Shown: positions 8,005 to 16,297 of the stretch, piece after piece | Layout: each line of letters opens with the position of its first letter | Position numbering within the stretch: the first letter of the stretch is position 1 | Origin: Angustibacter luteus | Lineage (GTDB): Bacteria > Actinomycetota > Actinomycetes > Actinomycetales > Angustibacteraceae | NCBI RefSeq assembly: GCF_039541115.1 | Contig: NZ_BAABFP010000002.1 | Location: forward strand, 620,001-684,000 | DNA length: 64,000 bases | Direction of reading: 5' to 3' | The notes under the pieces: model-generated | What the model was told of the DNA's origin: nothing | Database searches by the model: none | Seen by the model: the letters and a program-made list of their open reading frames with translations, nothing else | Program-made: the position numbers and the translations under genes

Positions 8005-8997
8005 ATGCGCATCACAGCCATCGCCGGCGGGGTCGGCGGCGCCCGCTTCGTCCGCGGCCTGCTCGCCCACCTGCACTCCTCACCGGACGCCGACCGGCGC
8101 TCGACCGAGGTCACCGTGATCGGCAACACCGGCGACGACATCACCCTGTTCGGGCTGCGGGTCTGCCCGGACCTGGACACCGTCATGTACACCCTCGGCG
8201 GCGGCATCGACGACGCGCAGGGCTGGGGTCGGGAGGGCGAGACGCACACCGTGCAGGGCGAGCTCGCCGCCTACGGTGCGCAGCCGCAGTGGTTCGGGCT
8301 CGGCGACCGCGACTTCGCCACGCACATCGCGCGCAGCCAGCTGCTCGGGCTCGGGATGCCGCTGTCCCAGGTGACCGAGGTGCTGTGCGCCCGCTGGGGA
8401 CTGCCCGAGCAGGGTGTGCGGCTGCTGCCGATGACCGACCAGTCGGTGGAGACGCACGTGGTGATCGAGGACGACGAGGGCCGACGGGCCATCCACTTCC
8501 AGGAGTGGTGGGTGCGCCACCAGGCGGCCATCGCGGCCCAGCAGATCGTCGCCGTCGGTATGGAGCGGGCGGTGGCCGGACCCGGTGTGCTGGAGGCGAT
8601 CCGGGACGCCGACGTCGTCCTGCTGCCGCCGAGCAACCCGGTGGTCTCGATCGGCATCGTGCTCGGCGTCCCGGGGGTACGCGACGCCGTTCGCGGCACC
8701 CGCGCTCCGGTCGTCGGGGTGTCCCCGCTGATCGGCGGTCGGCCCGTGCGCGGGCACGCCGACGCCTGCCTGGCCGCGATCGGCGTCGACACCACGGCGC
8801 TCGCCGTGGCCGGGCTGTACGAGGACTTCCTGGACGGCTGGCTGGTGGACACCGCGGACGCCGAGGCCGCCTGGCCGGCCCGCCTCGCGGTGCGCTCGCG
8901 TCCGCTGCTCATGTCGGACGTCGACGCCGCCGCGGCGATCGCCGGTGCGGCGCTCGACCTGGCGGTCGAGCTGCAAGGCGACCGTGCCAGCGCGTGA
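8005..8997 (+). CDS. cofD: 2-phospho-L-lactate (phosphoenolpyruvyl) transferase of F420 synthesis
   Basis: 330-residue CofD/FbiA, full length for the family. It joins the activated three-carbon phospho-acid (LPPG or EPPG) to the deazaflavin FO, giving F420-0 or dehydro-F420-0. Visible signatures are the N-terminal AGGVGGARFVRGL, the IGNTGDD nucleotide/metal motif, PDLDTVMYTL, FGLGDRDFATH, and LLPPSNPVVSIG. The product is cytoplasmic. It overlaps cofE by 14 bases if cofE starts at 8984, so the two are one operon. The FO synthase (fbiC) and the guanylyltransferase (cofC/fbiD) are not in this window. Confidence 0.95.
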   Translation: MRITAIAGGVGGARFVRGLLAHLHSSPDADRRSTEVTVIGNTGDDITLFGLRVCPDLDTVMYTLGGGIDDAQGWGREGETHTVQGELAAYGAQPQWFGLGDRDFATHIARSQLLGLGMPLSQVTEVLCARWGLPEQGVRLLPMTDQSVETHVVIEDDEGRRAIHFQEWWVRHQAAIAAQQIVAVGMERAVAGPGVLEAIRDADVVLLPPSNPVVSIGIVLGVPGVRDAVRGTRAPVVGVSPLIGGRPVRGHADACLAAIGVDTTALAVAGLYEDFLDGWLVDTADAEAAWPARLAVRSRPLLMSDVDAAAAIAGAALDLAVELQGDRASA

Positions 8998-10027
8998 CGG
9001 CGCGCTGACTCCCGCGGAGCTGTCCGTCCGGGCCCTACCCGGGCTGCCCGAGATCGCTGCCGGGGACGACCTGGCCGGCCTGCTGCTCGCTGCCGCCGGT
9101 GACCTGGCCGACGGGGACGTGCTGGTGGTGTCGTCGAAGATCGTCTCGAAGGCCCTCGGGCTGGTGGCCGACGCCGCGGACCGCGAGGACGTCGTCCGGG
9201 CGCAGTCGGTGCGGGTGGTGGCCGGACGGCGGACCCCGCGCGGGTTCGCCCAGGTGGTCGAGTCCGTTGCGGGTCCGGTGATGGCGGCCGCCGGGGTGGA
9301 CGCGTCGAACACCGCGCCGGGCACCGTGCTGCTGCTGCCCGCCGACGCCGACGGCGAGGCCCGGCGGCTGCGGCGCGCGCTGCGGGCCGCCGGGGCGCCG
9401 CGGATCGCCGTCGTGGTCAGCGACACCGCCGGCCGGGCCTGGCGCACGGGCCAGACCGACTTCGCCCTCGGCGCCGCCGGCCTGGTGGTGGTGGACGACC
9501 TGCGCGGCAGCCTCGACGCCGGTGGCCAACCGCTGGAGGTCACCGAGCGGGCCGTCGCGGACGAGGTCGCCGCCGCCGCCGACCTGGTCAAGGGCAAGGC
9601 GTCCGGGGTCCCGGCGGCCGTCGTCCGCGGGTTGGCGGCCTTCGTCACGGACGACGAGGGGCCGGGCGCCTCGATCCTGTTGCGGGACAGCGGGTCGGAC
9701 TGGTTCCGCTACGGCCACGTCGAGGCCGTGCAGGCCGCGCTGGGGGTGCCGCCCGGGTCGGTCGAGCCGCCGTCGGTGCTGCCCGAACCGTTGTCGCACC
9801 GGGTGCGGCGTGCCGTGCAGGTCGCGCTGGTCGGCGGTTTCCGGGTGCAGGTGGACGTCGCCGCGGACGGCGCAGGGTGCACCCTGCACGGGGACGCCTT
9901 CGCCTGCGGCGCAGTCGGTCAGCGCCTGCTGGTCGCGCTGTGGGCTGAGGACCTGCGCGGCGAGCTCGCGGCCGACGGGTACCGCGACGGTCGTCTCGAG
10001 GCGACCGTCGTCACGGCGCCGGGCTGA
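8984..10027 (+). CDS. cofE: Coenzyme F420-0:L-glutamate ligase without nitroreductase domain
   Basis: 347 residues from GTG 8984, which has AAGG five bases upstream and overlaps the end of cofD. The first ~250 residues are CofE: LPGLPEI, VVSSKIVSKALG, VSDTAGRAWRTGQTDFALG and the DLVKGKASG segment. CofE adds glutamates to F420-0 with GTP. In mycobacterial FbiB this domain is fused to an FMN-binding nitroreductase domain of about 200 residues that reduces dehydro-F420-0. Here only about 95 unfamiliar residues follow, too short for that fold. If the cell makes dehydro-F420-0, the reductase must be encoded elsewhere. The 3' end overlaps the convergent next gene by 17 bases. Confidence 0.92.
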   Translation: MPARDGALTPAELSVRALPGLPEIAAGDDLAGLLLAAAGDLADGDVLVVSSKIVSKALGLVADAADREDVVRAQSVRVVAGRRTPRGFAQVVESVAGPVMAAAGVDASNTAPGTVLLLPADADGEARRLRRALRAAGAPRIAVVVSDTAGRAWRTGQTDFALGAAGLVVVDDLRGSLDAGGQPLEVTERAVADEVAAAADLVKGKASGVPAAVVRGLAAFVTDDEGPGASILLRDSGSDWFRYGHVEAVQAALGVPPGSVEPPSVLPEPLSHRVRRAVQVALVGGFRVQVDVAADGAGCTLHGDAFACGAVGQRLLVALWAEDLRGELAADGYRDGRLEATVVTAPG

Positions 10028-11114
10028 CCGCGCGTCCGGCCATCACCAGGTCCGCCACCCGCTGCGCAGCGAGGCCGTCCTCGTGCGCGCAGTACCGCTC
10101 GCGGAATCGCGCGTACGGCTCGGACCACCTGTGCCGCAGCAGGTCCAGGTCGCCCAGGGCCGTGAGCACCTCCGCACTGGTGCGCAGCATCGGGCCGGGC
10201 GCGTCCGGTCGCGGGTCGAAGTAGAAGCCGCGGACCTCATCGCGGTAGTGCTCCAGGTCGTAGGTGAAGAACACGATGGGCCGACCGGTCACGGCGAAGT
10301 CGAACATGACCGAGGAGTAGTCCGTGACCAGCGCGTCGGCCGCCAGGTACAGGTCGCTGACCTGCGGGTGGAACGACACGTCGCGCACGTCGGGGTCGTC
10401 CGCCGGCACGATCCCGGCCAGGCGGCCCGACACGAACGGGTGCAGCCGGACCAGCAGCACCGCGTCCCCGGCCAGGCGCCGGCGGAAGGCGTCGAGGTCG
10501 AGCTGGAACGCGAAGTCGAAGTCGCCGTCACTGCCGACCTGGTCGTCGCGCCACGTCGGCGCGTAGAGCACCGCAGTCCGGTCGTCCCCGAGACCGAGCT
10601 GACCGCGCACCCGCGCCCGGACCTCGTCAGCCTGCGGCCCGACCAGGACGTCGTTGCGCGGCGACCCGGTCGTCAGCACCTGGCCGCCGAACCGGAAGGC
10701 ACCGGCCAGCAGCTCGCTGCTCGCCTCGTTGGGGTTGGTCAGCACGTCCCAGAGCGCGACGTCCCGGTCGAACTGCTCGATCAGCCGACGCAGCGGCGGC
10801 GAGGGGTGCTCGATGTCGGCGTGCACCCGCTTCAGCGGCGTGCCGTGCCAGGTCTGCAGGTACCGGCAGCCGGCCGCCTTCGTCCACGGGGTGGTGATGT
10901 GGTGGTTCGAGATCACCGCATCGGCCTCCCCGAGCGCCGCGCTCGCCTCGTCGCTGCCGGTCAGGACGGTGCGCACGTCAGCCGGGAACCCGTCCGCGTG
11001 GGCCGGGTCGAGGATCCAGGTGTGGGTGAGCCCGGGGCGCGTCCTGAGCTGCTCGTAGACGGCCAGCGGGTTGTCGCTGAACCGACCGTTGAACGAGCAG
11101 TAGACGACGCGCAC
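10011..11114 (-). CDS. CDP-glycerol glycerophosphotransferase family protein (TagF-like)
   Basis: 367-residue single-domain member of the CDP-glycerol:glycerophosphotransferase family, which builds poly(glycerol phosphate) or related phosphodiester chains of teichoic acids at the cytoplasmic face of the membrane. Family signatures are YLQTWHGTPLKRV, GSPRNDVL, AVLYAPTWRDD, VLLVRLHPF and the diagnostic VTDYSSVMFDF. There is no membrane segment. GTG 11114 starts the family's first beta strand (VYCSFNGR), and a CAGGAT -10-like hexamer ends six bases upstream. It stands alone, 27 kb from the larger phosphoglycan locus that holds a double version of the same domain. Confidence 0.93.
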   Translation of the reverse strand: MRVVYCSFNGRFSDNPLAVYEQLRTRPGLTHTWILDPAHADGFPADVRTVLTGSDEASAALGEADAVISNHHITTPWTKAAGCRYLQTWHGTPLKRVHADIEHPSPPLRRLIEQFDRDVALWDVLTNPNEASSELLAGAFRFGGQVLTTGSPRNDVLVGPQADEVRARVRGQLGLGDDRTAVLYAPTWRDDQVGSDGDFDFAFQLDLDAFRRRLAGDAVLLVRLHPFVSGRLAGIVPADDPDVRDVSFHPQVSDLYLAADALVTDYSSVMFDFAVTGRPIVFFTYDLEHYRDEVRGFYFDPRPDAPGPMLRTSAEVLTALGDLDLLRHRWSEPYARFRERYCAHEDGLAAQRVADLVMAGRAVSPAP

Positions 11115-11120
11115 CAGCGC

Positions 11121-11126
11121 ATCCTG
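11121..11126 (-). promoter_or_regulatory. -10-like element of the TagF-like gene
   Basis: CAGGAT on the minus strand six bases before GTG 11114. It departs from TANNNT at the first base only. Confidence 0.35.
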
Positions 11127-11153
11127 GCAGCCCCGCCGCGCTTCGTCCTGCCG

Positions 11154-12077
11154 TCAGCGCACGGGCAGGTGGAAGCGCGGGGTGGGCCGGGGGGCCCGGC
11201 GGCCCCGGCGCGGCGCCTCGAGCTGCAGCAGGCGCTGCACCCGGTAGCGGTGCGGGCGGTAGGGCTCCAGGAGCTCGGCCAGCCCGTCGTCGTCCACCCG
11301 GTTGCCGGTGAGCGCCAGCCCGATCTCGCCGGGCACGTGGAAGTCGCCGAAGCTCACCGCGTCGGCGTCGCCGTGCGCACGCTGGCGGACCTCGGCCGCC
11401 GTCCAGACACCGACTCCCGGGACGGCGCGCAGCCGTCGTTCAGCATCCGCGGTGGACAGGTCCAGCGTCTGCTCGAGCCGGCCGGCCACCCGGGCGGCGC
11501 GCACCACCGTGGCCGACCGCGCGCCGTCCACGCCCGCCTGCAGCCACGCCCAGGACGGCACCGCGGCCCACTGCGCCGCCGACGGCGGCACCCTCATGCC
11601 TGCCTCCCCCGCCGGCCCGGGCGCGACCTCGCCGAACCGCAGCAGCATCCGCCGCCAGCCCGCGAAGGCCTCCTGGCCCGTCACCTTCTGCTCGAACGCG
11701 GCAGGCGCGAGGGCCTCCATCACGAGTCGGGTGCGCGGCACCCGCCAGCCTGGGCGCCGTCGCAGGGCCTGGACCAGCACGTCGTGCTGCGGCTCGAACC
11801 CCCTCGCGTCGTCGCTGGCACCGAGCAGGTCGGGCACGCCGTCCACTGCCCAGCCGGCCCCCGCCCCCCAGGCGTGGGCCTCGACGTCCCCCGCACGCAC
11901 CCGCAGGTGCAACGTCGCCGCACCCTGCGGCGTGCGGCAGACGCGCCACAGTTGGCCGTCCGCCGTGAGCCGGTGGCTCGGGTCCGCGCCCCCGCGGACC
12001 AGGACGCTCAGCGTGGCCAGCAGGTCGACCGGTCGACCCGGCCGCCAGGTGCTCTCGACGTCCGGTGCGCTGACCAC
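11154..12077 (-). CDS. DNA-3-methyladenine glycosylase II-like protein (HhH-GPD)
   Basis: 307-residue AlkA-type base-excision enzyme. The helix-hairpin-helix reads LRAVPGVGVWTA (about 216-227) and is followed by GDADAVSFGDFHVP, where Asp245 is the catalytic residue. The N-terminal half corresponds to the AlkA mixed beta domain, and FEQKVTGQEA is the start of the helical core. It would excise alkylated purines from DNA in the cytoplasm. The C-terminus is basic and Pro-rich. GTG 12077 is preceded at six bases by GACACT, a leaderless arrangement. It is monocistronic and unrelated to the glycan genes around it. Confidence 0.92.
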   Translation of the reverse strand: MVSAPDVESTWRPGRPVDLLATLSVLVRGGADPSHRLTADGQLWRVCRTPQGAATLHLRVRAGDVEAHAWGAGAGWAVDGVPDLLGASDDARGFEPQHDVLVQALRRRPGWRVPRTRLVMEALAPAAFEQKVTGQEAFAGWRRMLLRFGEVAPGPAGEAGMRVPPSAAQWAAVPSWAWLQAGVDGARSATVVRAARVAGRLEQTLDLSTADAERRLRAVPGVGVWTAAEVRQRAHGDADAVSFGDFHVPGEIGLALTGNRVDDDGLAELLEPYRPHRYRVQRLLQLEAPRRGRRAPRPTPRFHLPVR

Positions 12078-12083
12078 GGCAAG

Positions 12084-12089
12084 AGTGTC
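12084..12089 (-). promoter_or_regulatory. -10-like element of the AlkA-like gene
   Basis: GACACT on the minus strand six bases before GTG 12077. Confidence 0.4.
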
Positions 12090-12132
12090 CCACCCGTGAC
12101 CGACAGCGTCCCCCGCACTCAGGTCCGCCGTT

Positions 12133-12138
12133 TAGAAT
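12133..12138 (+). promoter_or_regulatory. -10 element of the DUF3105 gene
   Basis: TAGAAT about 86 bases before the GTG start. Unlike its neighbours this gene has a leader and a Shine-Dalgarno sequence. Confidence 0.45.
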
Positions 12139-12224
12139 GGTCGCCGAATCACGAGCCGGTGCGCACCGCCCACCGCTCCACCGGTGCGGCGCCCTTCGTC
12201 GCGCCCCGACCCGCGAGGACGAAC

Positions 12225-12962
12225 GTGGCTGCCAAGAAGGCCGACCAGGACCGCAAGGCACGCATCGCCCAGATGCAGCGCGAGGCGAAGGCAGCAGAGC
12301 GTCGTCGCTCGCTGATCATCGTCGGGGTGGCCGTGGTCGCCGTCCTGGCGATCGCCGGGGCCGTCACGTTCTCGATCGTCACCGACGACTCGCGGGTGCC
12401 CGGCGGCGAGCTCAAGTCGCTCGGCGTCTCGGCGTCCGCGGCGTCCTGCAACGCGATCACCGACGACCCCACCACGGGCAGCGGCAGCCACGTCGGCCCG
12501 GGCACCGACAAGCCCGACGTGACCAGCGTGAAGTACGCGACGGTGCCGCCGACGTCGGGCGAGCACTTCGTCACCCCGGAGTACCCGGCGCGGCAGTTCT
12601 ACACGGCCGACGACCGGCCGGCGATGGAGACGCTCGTGCACAACCTCGAGCACGGCTACACGATCCTCTGGTACGACGACACGGTGAGCGAGAAGCAGGT
12701 CTCGGACCTCAAGGCCATCAGCCGCGAGGCGAACGACCAGCCGCAGGCGCAGCAGAAGTTCATCGTCAGCGCCTGGGACCCGGCCTACGGCGCCTTCCCG
12801 TCGGGCAAGCACTTCGGCCTGTCGCACTGGTCCGCGGACGCCAAGGACAACACCAAGCAGACCGGCCACCGCCAGCTGTGCGGCAACGTGTCCGGCGAGG
12901 TGGTCGCGACGTTCATCGACGCCCACCCGCGCACCGAGGCTCCGGAGCCGAACGCGCAGTGA
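12225..12962 (+). CDS. DUF3105 family membrane-anchored protein
   Basis: 245 residues. A charged, coiled-coil-prone N-terminus (about 1-35, Lys/Arg/Glu/Gln) precedes one transmembrane helix (about 38-60), and the rest is extracytoplasmic. The DUF3105 core has VPPTSGEHF, ETLVHNLEHGYTILWY and LCGNVSGE. The paired His residues and the Tyr/Trp cluster suggest a metal site, but the function is unknown. GTG 12225 has GAGGAC about eight bases upstream. The last codons overlap the following acetyltransferase gene as GTGA, so the two are translationally coupled. Confidence 0.9.
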   Translation: MAAKKADQDRKARIAQMQREAKAAERRRSLIIVGVAVVAVLAIAGAVTFSIVTDDSRVPGGELKSLGVSASAASCNAITDDPTTGSGSHVGPGTDKPDVTSVKYATVPPTSGEHFVTPEYPARQFYTADDRPAMETLVHNLEHGYTILWYDDTVSEKQVSDLKAISREANDQPQAQQKFIVSAWDPAYGAFPSGKHFGLSHWSADAKDNTKQTGHRQLCGNVSGEVVATFIDAHPRTEAPEPNAQ

Positions 12963-13471
12963 CGTCGTCCGGCGACGTCATCCTGCGGGAGGCGACCGAG
13001 GCGGACTGGCCGGCGATCTGGCCCTTCGTCGCCGCCGTCGTCGCCGACGGTGAGACCTACGCCTACCCGCTCGACCTGACGTCGGAAGAGGCGCGCGGGT
13101 GGTGGCTGGAGTCCCCGCCGGGGCGCTGCGTGGTCGCCGTCGACGGGTCCGGCGCGGTGCTCGGGTCAGCCAAGATGGGGCCGAACCGGCCCGGTCGCGG
13201 CGCGCACATCGGGACGGCGAGCTTCATGGTGGACGCCGCCGCGCGCGGTCGCGGCGTGGGTCGGGCGCTGGCGGTGGACGCCGTGGAGTGGTTGCGGGAC
13301 AGTGGCTTTCGGGGGATCCAGTTCAACGCGGTGGTCTCGACGAACGTGCCGGCCGTGCGCCTGTGGCAGTCGTTGGGGTTCTCGATCATCGGCACCGTGC
13401 CGGAGGCGTTCGACTCGCGCACGCACGGGCTCGTCGGCCTGCACGTGATGTACCTCGACCTCAGCAGCTGA
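12959..13471 (+). CDS. GNAT-family N-acetyltransferase
   Basis: 170-residue single-domain acetyltransferase. The acetyl-CoA loop reads ARGRGVGRAL (family pattern R/Q-x-x-G-x-G/A). Earlier strands (VILREATEADW, GSAKMGPN) and the late FNAVVSTNVPAVRLWQSLGF match the fold. The substrate cannot be told; a small-molecule amine is more likely than a protein from the general similarity to phosphinothricin-type members. The GTG start shares bases with the TGA of the DUF3105 gene. The product is cytoplasmic. Confidence 0.9.
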   Translation: MTSSGDVILREATEADWPAIWPFVAAVVADGETYAYPLDLTSEEARGWWLESPPGRCVVAVDGSGAVLGSAKMGPNRPGRGAHIGTASFMVDAAARGRGVGRALAVDAVEWLRDSGFRGIQFNAVVSTNVPAVRLWQSLGFSIIGTVPEAFDSRTHGLVGLHVMYLDLSS

Positions 13472-13489
13472 ACGCGGTCATCCGGCGGG

Positions 13490-13498
13490 TTGTCCACA
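13490..13498 (+). other. Single DnaA-box-like nonamer
   Basis: TTGTCCACA differs from the consensus TTATCCACA at one base. It is isolated, 52 bases before the DUF222-HNH gene, so it is not evidence of an origin. Confidence 0.2.
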
Positions 13499-13537
13499 GA
13501 TCCGTTGCGGCACAGTCGCTCTGTCGGTGGCCACCGC

Positions 13538-13543
13538 TAGGGT
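13538..13543 (+). promoter_or_regulatory. -10 element of the DUF222-HNH gene (leaderless)
   Basis: TAGGGT followed by exactly six bases and ATG 13550. Confidence 0.6.
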
Positions 13544-13549
13544 TGACGC

Positions 13550-14941
13550 ATGACAGCAGGTCCGCGTGCACCGATCAGCGAGGCGTCCAGCGCCCTCGCG
13601 CAGGTCGTCGCGGGGCTGGAGCGGCTCGCCGCGGTGCCGGGGTGGCAGGCCGGCGAGGGTGAGCTGAGCGAGGCGCTGGCCGGCCTGGACCAGGTGGGAC
13701 GGTTGGCGCAGGCGCAGTCCACCCGGCTCCTGGCCGAGGTGTCCTCGCGCGGTCTTCCCGGTCAGCAGGGCCATGCGCGCCTCGAGCACTGGCTGCGCGC
13801 TCAGGTGCCGACGACCAGCCCTCGCGCGGCATCGGCCCTGGCCCGTCGGGCGGAGCGGCTGTACACGAGTGCGGTCGCCGCCGAGCTGGCGCCGACTCGC
13901 GAGGCCATGCTGTCCGCGCGGATCACTCCCGACCAGGTCGACGTCGTGTCGACCACCATCGAGGCGCTGAGCCCGCCCAGCTGCCCGGCTGAGGTGGTGG
14001 ACGCCGACACGCTGGCCGAGGCGCAGCAGGTGCTGCTGGAGCAGGCGGGGTCGTTCGACGCGCCGCGGCTGCGCACCATCGCCGGGTACCTGCGCGACCG
14101 GCTGGACCCAAACGCCGACCAGCGGCTGGCTCGGGACGAGGACGCTCGGCTGCGCGCTCGAACCTTCGCCGTCGGGACAGATCCGTCCGGCATGGTGCAC
14201 GTCGCGGGCGCGCTCACCCCCGAGGCCGGTGCGGCCCTGTCCACCGCTCTGGATGCGTGGTCGGCGCCGAGGGCCGCCGCCGACGGCACGCCGGACTCAC
14301 GCACACCGGGCCAGCGCCGACACGACGCCCTGCAGCACCTCGCCGAGTCAGCGGTGGCCGACCCGACCCTGCTGCCCACGACGCGCGGCAGTCCGTACCG
14401 GATCGCCGTCCAGGTGCCGTTCCAGACCTTCGCCCACGCGCTCGGGGGCGGGCTCGAGCCGGGTGACGCGCCGGCCACGCTGGTCGACCGGACGGCGCTC
14501 TCGTCCGTCGCGACGCAGCTGATCGCGTGCGCGGCCGAGGTGCTGCCGGTGCTGATCGACGACCTCGGCAACCCGCTCGACGTCGGCGACGCCCAGTACT
14601 CGTTCACCCCGAAGCAGCGAGCCGCGGTCTCCCTACGGGACGGCGGCTGCACCTGGCCCGGGTGCGGGGCTCCCCCAGCGTGGTGTCACGTCCACCACCT
14701 GGTGCCGTTCGGCCGGGGCGGGCCGACGTCGGTCGCGAACGCCGGCCTGCTCTGCGGCCGGCACCATCGCCACGCCCACGCGATCGGGGCAGTGGCGACC
14801 CTGCGCGACGGTCAGGTGGTCTGGGACCTCGCTCGACCACCCGATCCACCGGGAGCCCAGCTCACGACCCAGCCACCTCCCAAGGCGACGAAGGTCATCG
14901 ACGCCTTGGTCCGGCGATGGCGCACGCGCCAGGAACAGTGA
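13550..14941 (+). CDS. DUF222 domain-containing HNH endonuclease (13E12 type)
   Basis: 463 residues. The N-terminal ~300 residues are the helical DUF222 domain with the typical ITPDQVDVVSTTIEAL and LTPEAGAALSTALDAW segments. The C-terminal HNH nuclease reads CTWPGCGAPPAWCHVHHL, then NAGLLCGRHHRHAH, so both zinc knuckles and the catalytic His-His are present and the enzyme looks intact. This actinobacterial family is multicopy and is often found in mobile or recently acquired DNA, but its biological role is poorly known. It lies at the start of a short accessory-looking stretch reaching to about 16.3 kb. Transcription is probably leaderless. Confidence 0.93.
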   Translation: MTAGPRAPISEASSALAQVVAGLERLAAVPGWQAGEGELSEALAGLDQVGRLAQAQSTRLLAEVSSRGLPGQQGHARLEHWLRAQVPTTSPRAASALARRAERLYTSAVAAELAPTREAMLSARITPDQVDVVSTTIEALSPPSCPAEVVDADTLAEAQQVLLEQAGSFDAPRLRTIAGYLRDRLDPNADQRLARDEDARLRARTFAVGTDPSGMVHVAGALTPEAGAALSTALDAWSAPRAAADGTPDSRTPGQRRHDALQHLAESAVADPTLLPTTRGSPYRIAVQVPFQTFAHALGGGLEPGDAPATLVDRTALSSVATQLIACAAEVLPVLIDDLGNPLDVGDAQYSFTPKQRAAVSLRDGGCTWPGCGAPPAWCHVHHLVPFGRGGPTSVANAGLLCGRHHRHAHAIGAVATLRDGQVVWDLARPPDPPGAQLTTQPPPKATKVIDALVRRWRTRQEQ

Positions 14942-15005
14942 GGTTCTACCGGGATCACGGGTCTCGCCGACGTATTCGCCTTGACGGGTGCTGGATGCTC
15001 GGAGC

Positions 15006-15512
15006 GTGGACGAGAGCGGAGCTGCCGAGCCGTGCCTCCCGACGTGGACGGTGGGGCTGCTGGCCGACTTCCCCGCCTCGATGCGAGCAGTGGCAGACAT
15101 GCGCTGGCAGGAATGGGGGCACCCGCCTGAGTCGGAGGATCCAGCCTGGTGGCTCGAGACCACGATCCGTGAAGCCGGGCGCACGGATCTGCCGGTGACC
15201 CTCGTTGCCCATGATGCGGCAGGCGCGGTCCTGGGAGCGGTCGGCCTGGATGTCTACGACCTCGACGAGAGGCGAGAGACCAGTCCGTGGGTGACCGGCA
15301 TGATCGTCCGGCGAGATCACCGCGGTGAGGGTGTCGGCAGAGCTTTGATGGACTCCCTGGAGCGCTGGGCTGCCGACCACCACATCGCCGAAGCCTGGGT
15401 CGGCACCGACCTGGCCCAGGGCTTCTACGAGCAGTGCGGATGGAACCTGATCGAGGTGTTCACGGACTCCACCGGCCAGGACATGGCCGTCCTCCATCGG
15501 CGGCTTCGGTAG
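15006..15512 (+). CDS. GNAT-family N-acetyltransferase
   Basis: 168 residues from GTG 15006; an in-frame GTG at 14988 would add six residues. The acetyl-CoA-binding loop is RRDHRGEGVGRALM, followed by the late GTDLAQGFYEQCGW strand-loop typical of the fold, so the domain is complete. The substrate is unknown. GTG 15006 is preferred because GATGCT, a weak -10-like hexamer, ends six bases upstream, the spacing seen at other genes here; no ribosome site favours either start. By eye the base composition is less GC-extreme than in the surrounding glycan genes, like that of the next gene. Confidence 0.85.
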   Translation: MDESGAAEPCLPTWTVGLLADFPASMRAVADMRWQEWGHPPESEDPAWWLETTIREAGRTDLPVTLVAHDAAGAVLGAVGLDVYDLDERRETSPWVTGMIVRRDHRGEGVGRALMDSLERWAADHHIAEAWVGTDLAQGFYEQCGWNLIEVFTDSTGQDMAVLHRRLR

Positions 15513-15554
15513 CTGTCTCAGCGACCCTGCGGTCCCGGTGTCGTCTCGCTGGGG

Positions 15555-16202
15555 TCAACCCACGTTCGTGATGAGCAGGCCGTCAACAGCCCGCATGCCA
15601 TCGAGGACCTGTTGCGTGTCCGTGTCCTGCATGACCTTCCAGTCGTGCTCCGTCACAGCGACGAATTGCAGGAACTGCACGAGGCCGTTGGGAGTGCTGA
15701 TCCGCCTGAGGGTCGGATCCTCCACGAGCGCGATGACGGTGAGCGGCGTGTCCGGGCCGCCAGTATCGGGATGTCCGGTGACCGGACCCCCAAGCGGGAG
15801 CCGGACGTGCGGGTCCAGCAGCAACGGCTTCTCGCTCGCCCACTGAGCGATCCTCTGCAGGATCGTGAAGGGCCAGGCCGGGGCCGCGCCCGGCTCGGCG
15901 CTGTCGTCTCGGACACGCCAGGTGAGCTCGTAGCCCCAGCCACTGAGCCCTTCGTTATCGCCTTCGTCATCGTCGAAGATGTTGCTCAGGCCATAGGTCA
16001 CGTAGTGCCAGTAGTCGTCTACCCGATAGGCGCTGCACCCCTGGAGGGCGCTTCCAAAGTCCCGGCCCGGGAAGTAGCCCACGTGCTTGGGGACCTGGTC
16101 GCCGTACAGGCCGCGGCAGGCTGCATCGACAGCATCCCATCCGCGCGTCGATGGCTCGACGACGTCGCCGGTCGGATCAGGGTCCCGCTGACGCCGAAAC
16201 AT
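15555..16202 (-). CDS. Suppressor-of-fused (SUFU) domain protein
   Basis: 215-residue bacterial SUFU-domain protein. Recognisable landmarks are HYVTYGLSN, the acidic DDDEGDNEGLSGWGYELTWR strand pair, FTILQRIAQWA and LTVIALVEDP. In bacteria these proteins are often immunity proteins of polymorphic toxin systems or stand alone with unknown role. No toxin gene is seen next to it, so immunity is only a possibility. The ATG at 16202 is supported by a TAGCCT -10 box six bases upstream. Composition is less GC-rich than the neighbouring methyltransferase gene. Confidence 0.88.
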   Translation of the reverse strand: MFRRQRDPDPTGDVVEPSTRGWDAVDAACRGLYGDQVPKHVGYFPGRDFGSALQGCSAYRVDDYWHYVTYGLSNIFDDDEGDNEGLSGWGYELTWRVRDDSAEPGAAPAWPFTILQRIAQWASEKPLLLDPHVRLPLGGPVTGHPDTGGPDTPLTVIALVEDPTLRRISTPNGLVQFLQFVAVTEHDWKVMQDTDTQQVLDGMRAVDGLLITNVG

Positions 16203-16208
16203 GGGGTG

Positions 16209-16214
16209 AGGCTA
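16209..16214 (-). promoter_or_regulatory. -10 element of the SUFU gene (leaderless)
   Basis: TAGCCT on the minus strand with exactly six bases before ATG 16202. Confidence 0.6.
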
Positions 16215-16279
16215 CGGCAGCCTGAGGTAGAGAACGGGCCGGCAGGTCCGACATTCGCTTGGGACTGCGTGCCGTTACT

Positions 16280-16297
16280 CCACTAGGCGCGTAGTGG
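16280..16297. repeat. Short inverted repeat in the 16203-16337 gap
   Basis: CCACTA and TAGTGG flank a 6-base GGCGCG loop. It lies downstream of the methyltransferase gene on the minus strand and could be a weak terminator or an operator of the SUFU gene. Confidence 0.3.

Noticed and set aside
9522-12962. Open reading frame of about 1146 codons on the plus strand
   Set aside because: Only its last 245 codons are real (the DUF3105 gene). The rest is an antisense or out-of-frame shadow over cofE, the TagF-like gene and the AlkA-like gene, with low-complexity Arg/Val/His-rich translation.
13490-13498. Replication origin suggested by a DnaA-like box
   Set aside because: Only one imperfect box, no AT-rich region and no dnaA/dnaN/gyr genes near.
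14981-14986. TTGACG as a -35 box for the acetyltransferase at 15006
   Set aside because: Only seven bases separate it from the GATGCT element; normal spacing is about 17.
15555-16202. SUFU protein as the immunity half of a toxin-immunity pair
   Set aside because: No toxin-like gene with matching orientation is adjacent; kept only as a possibility.
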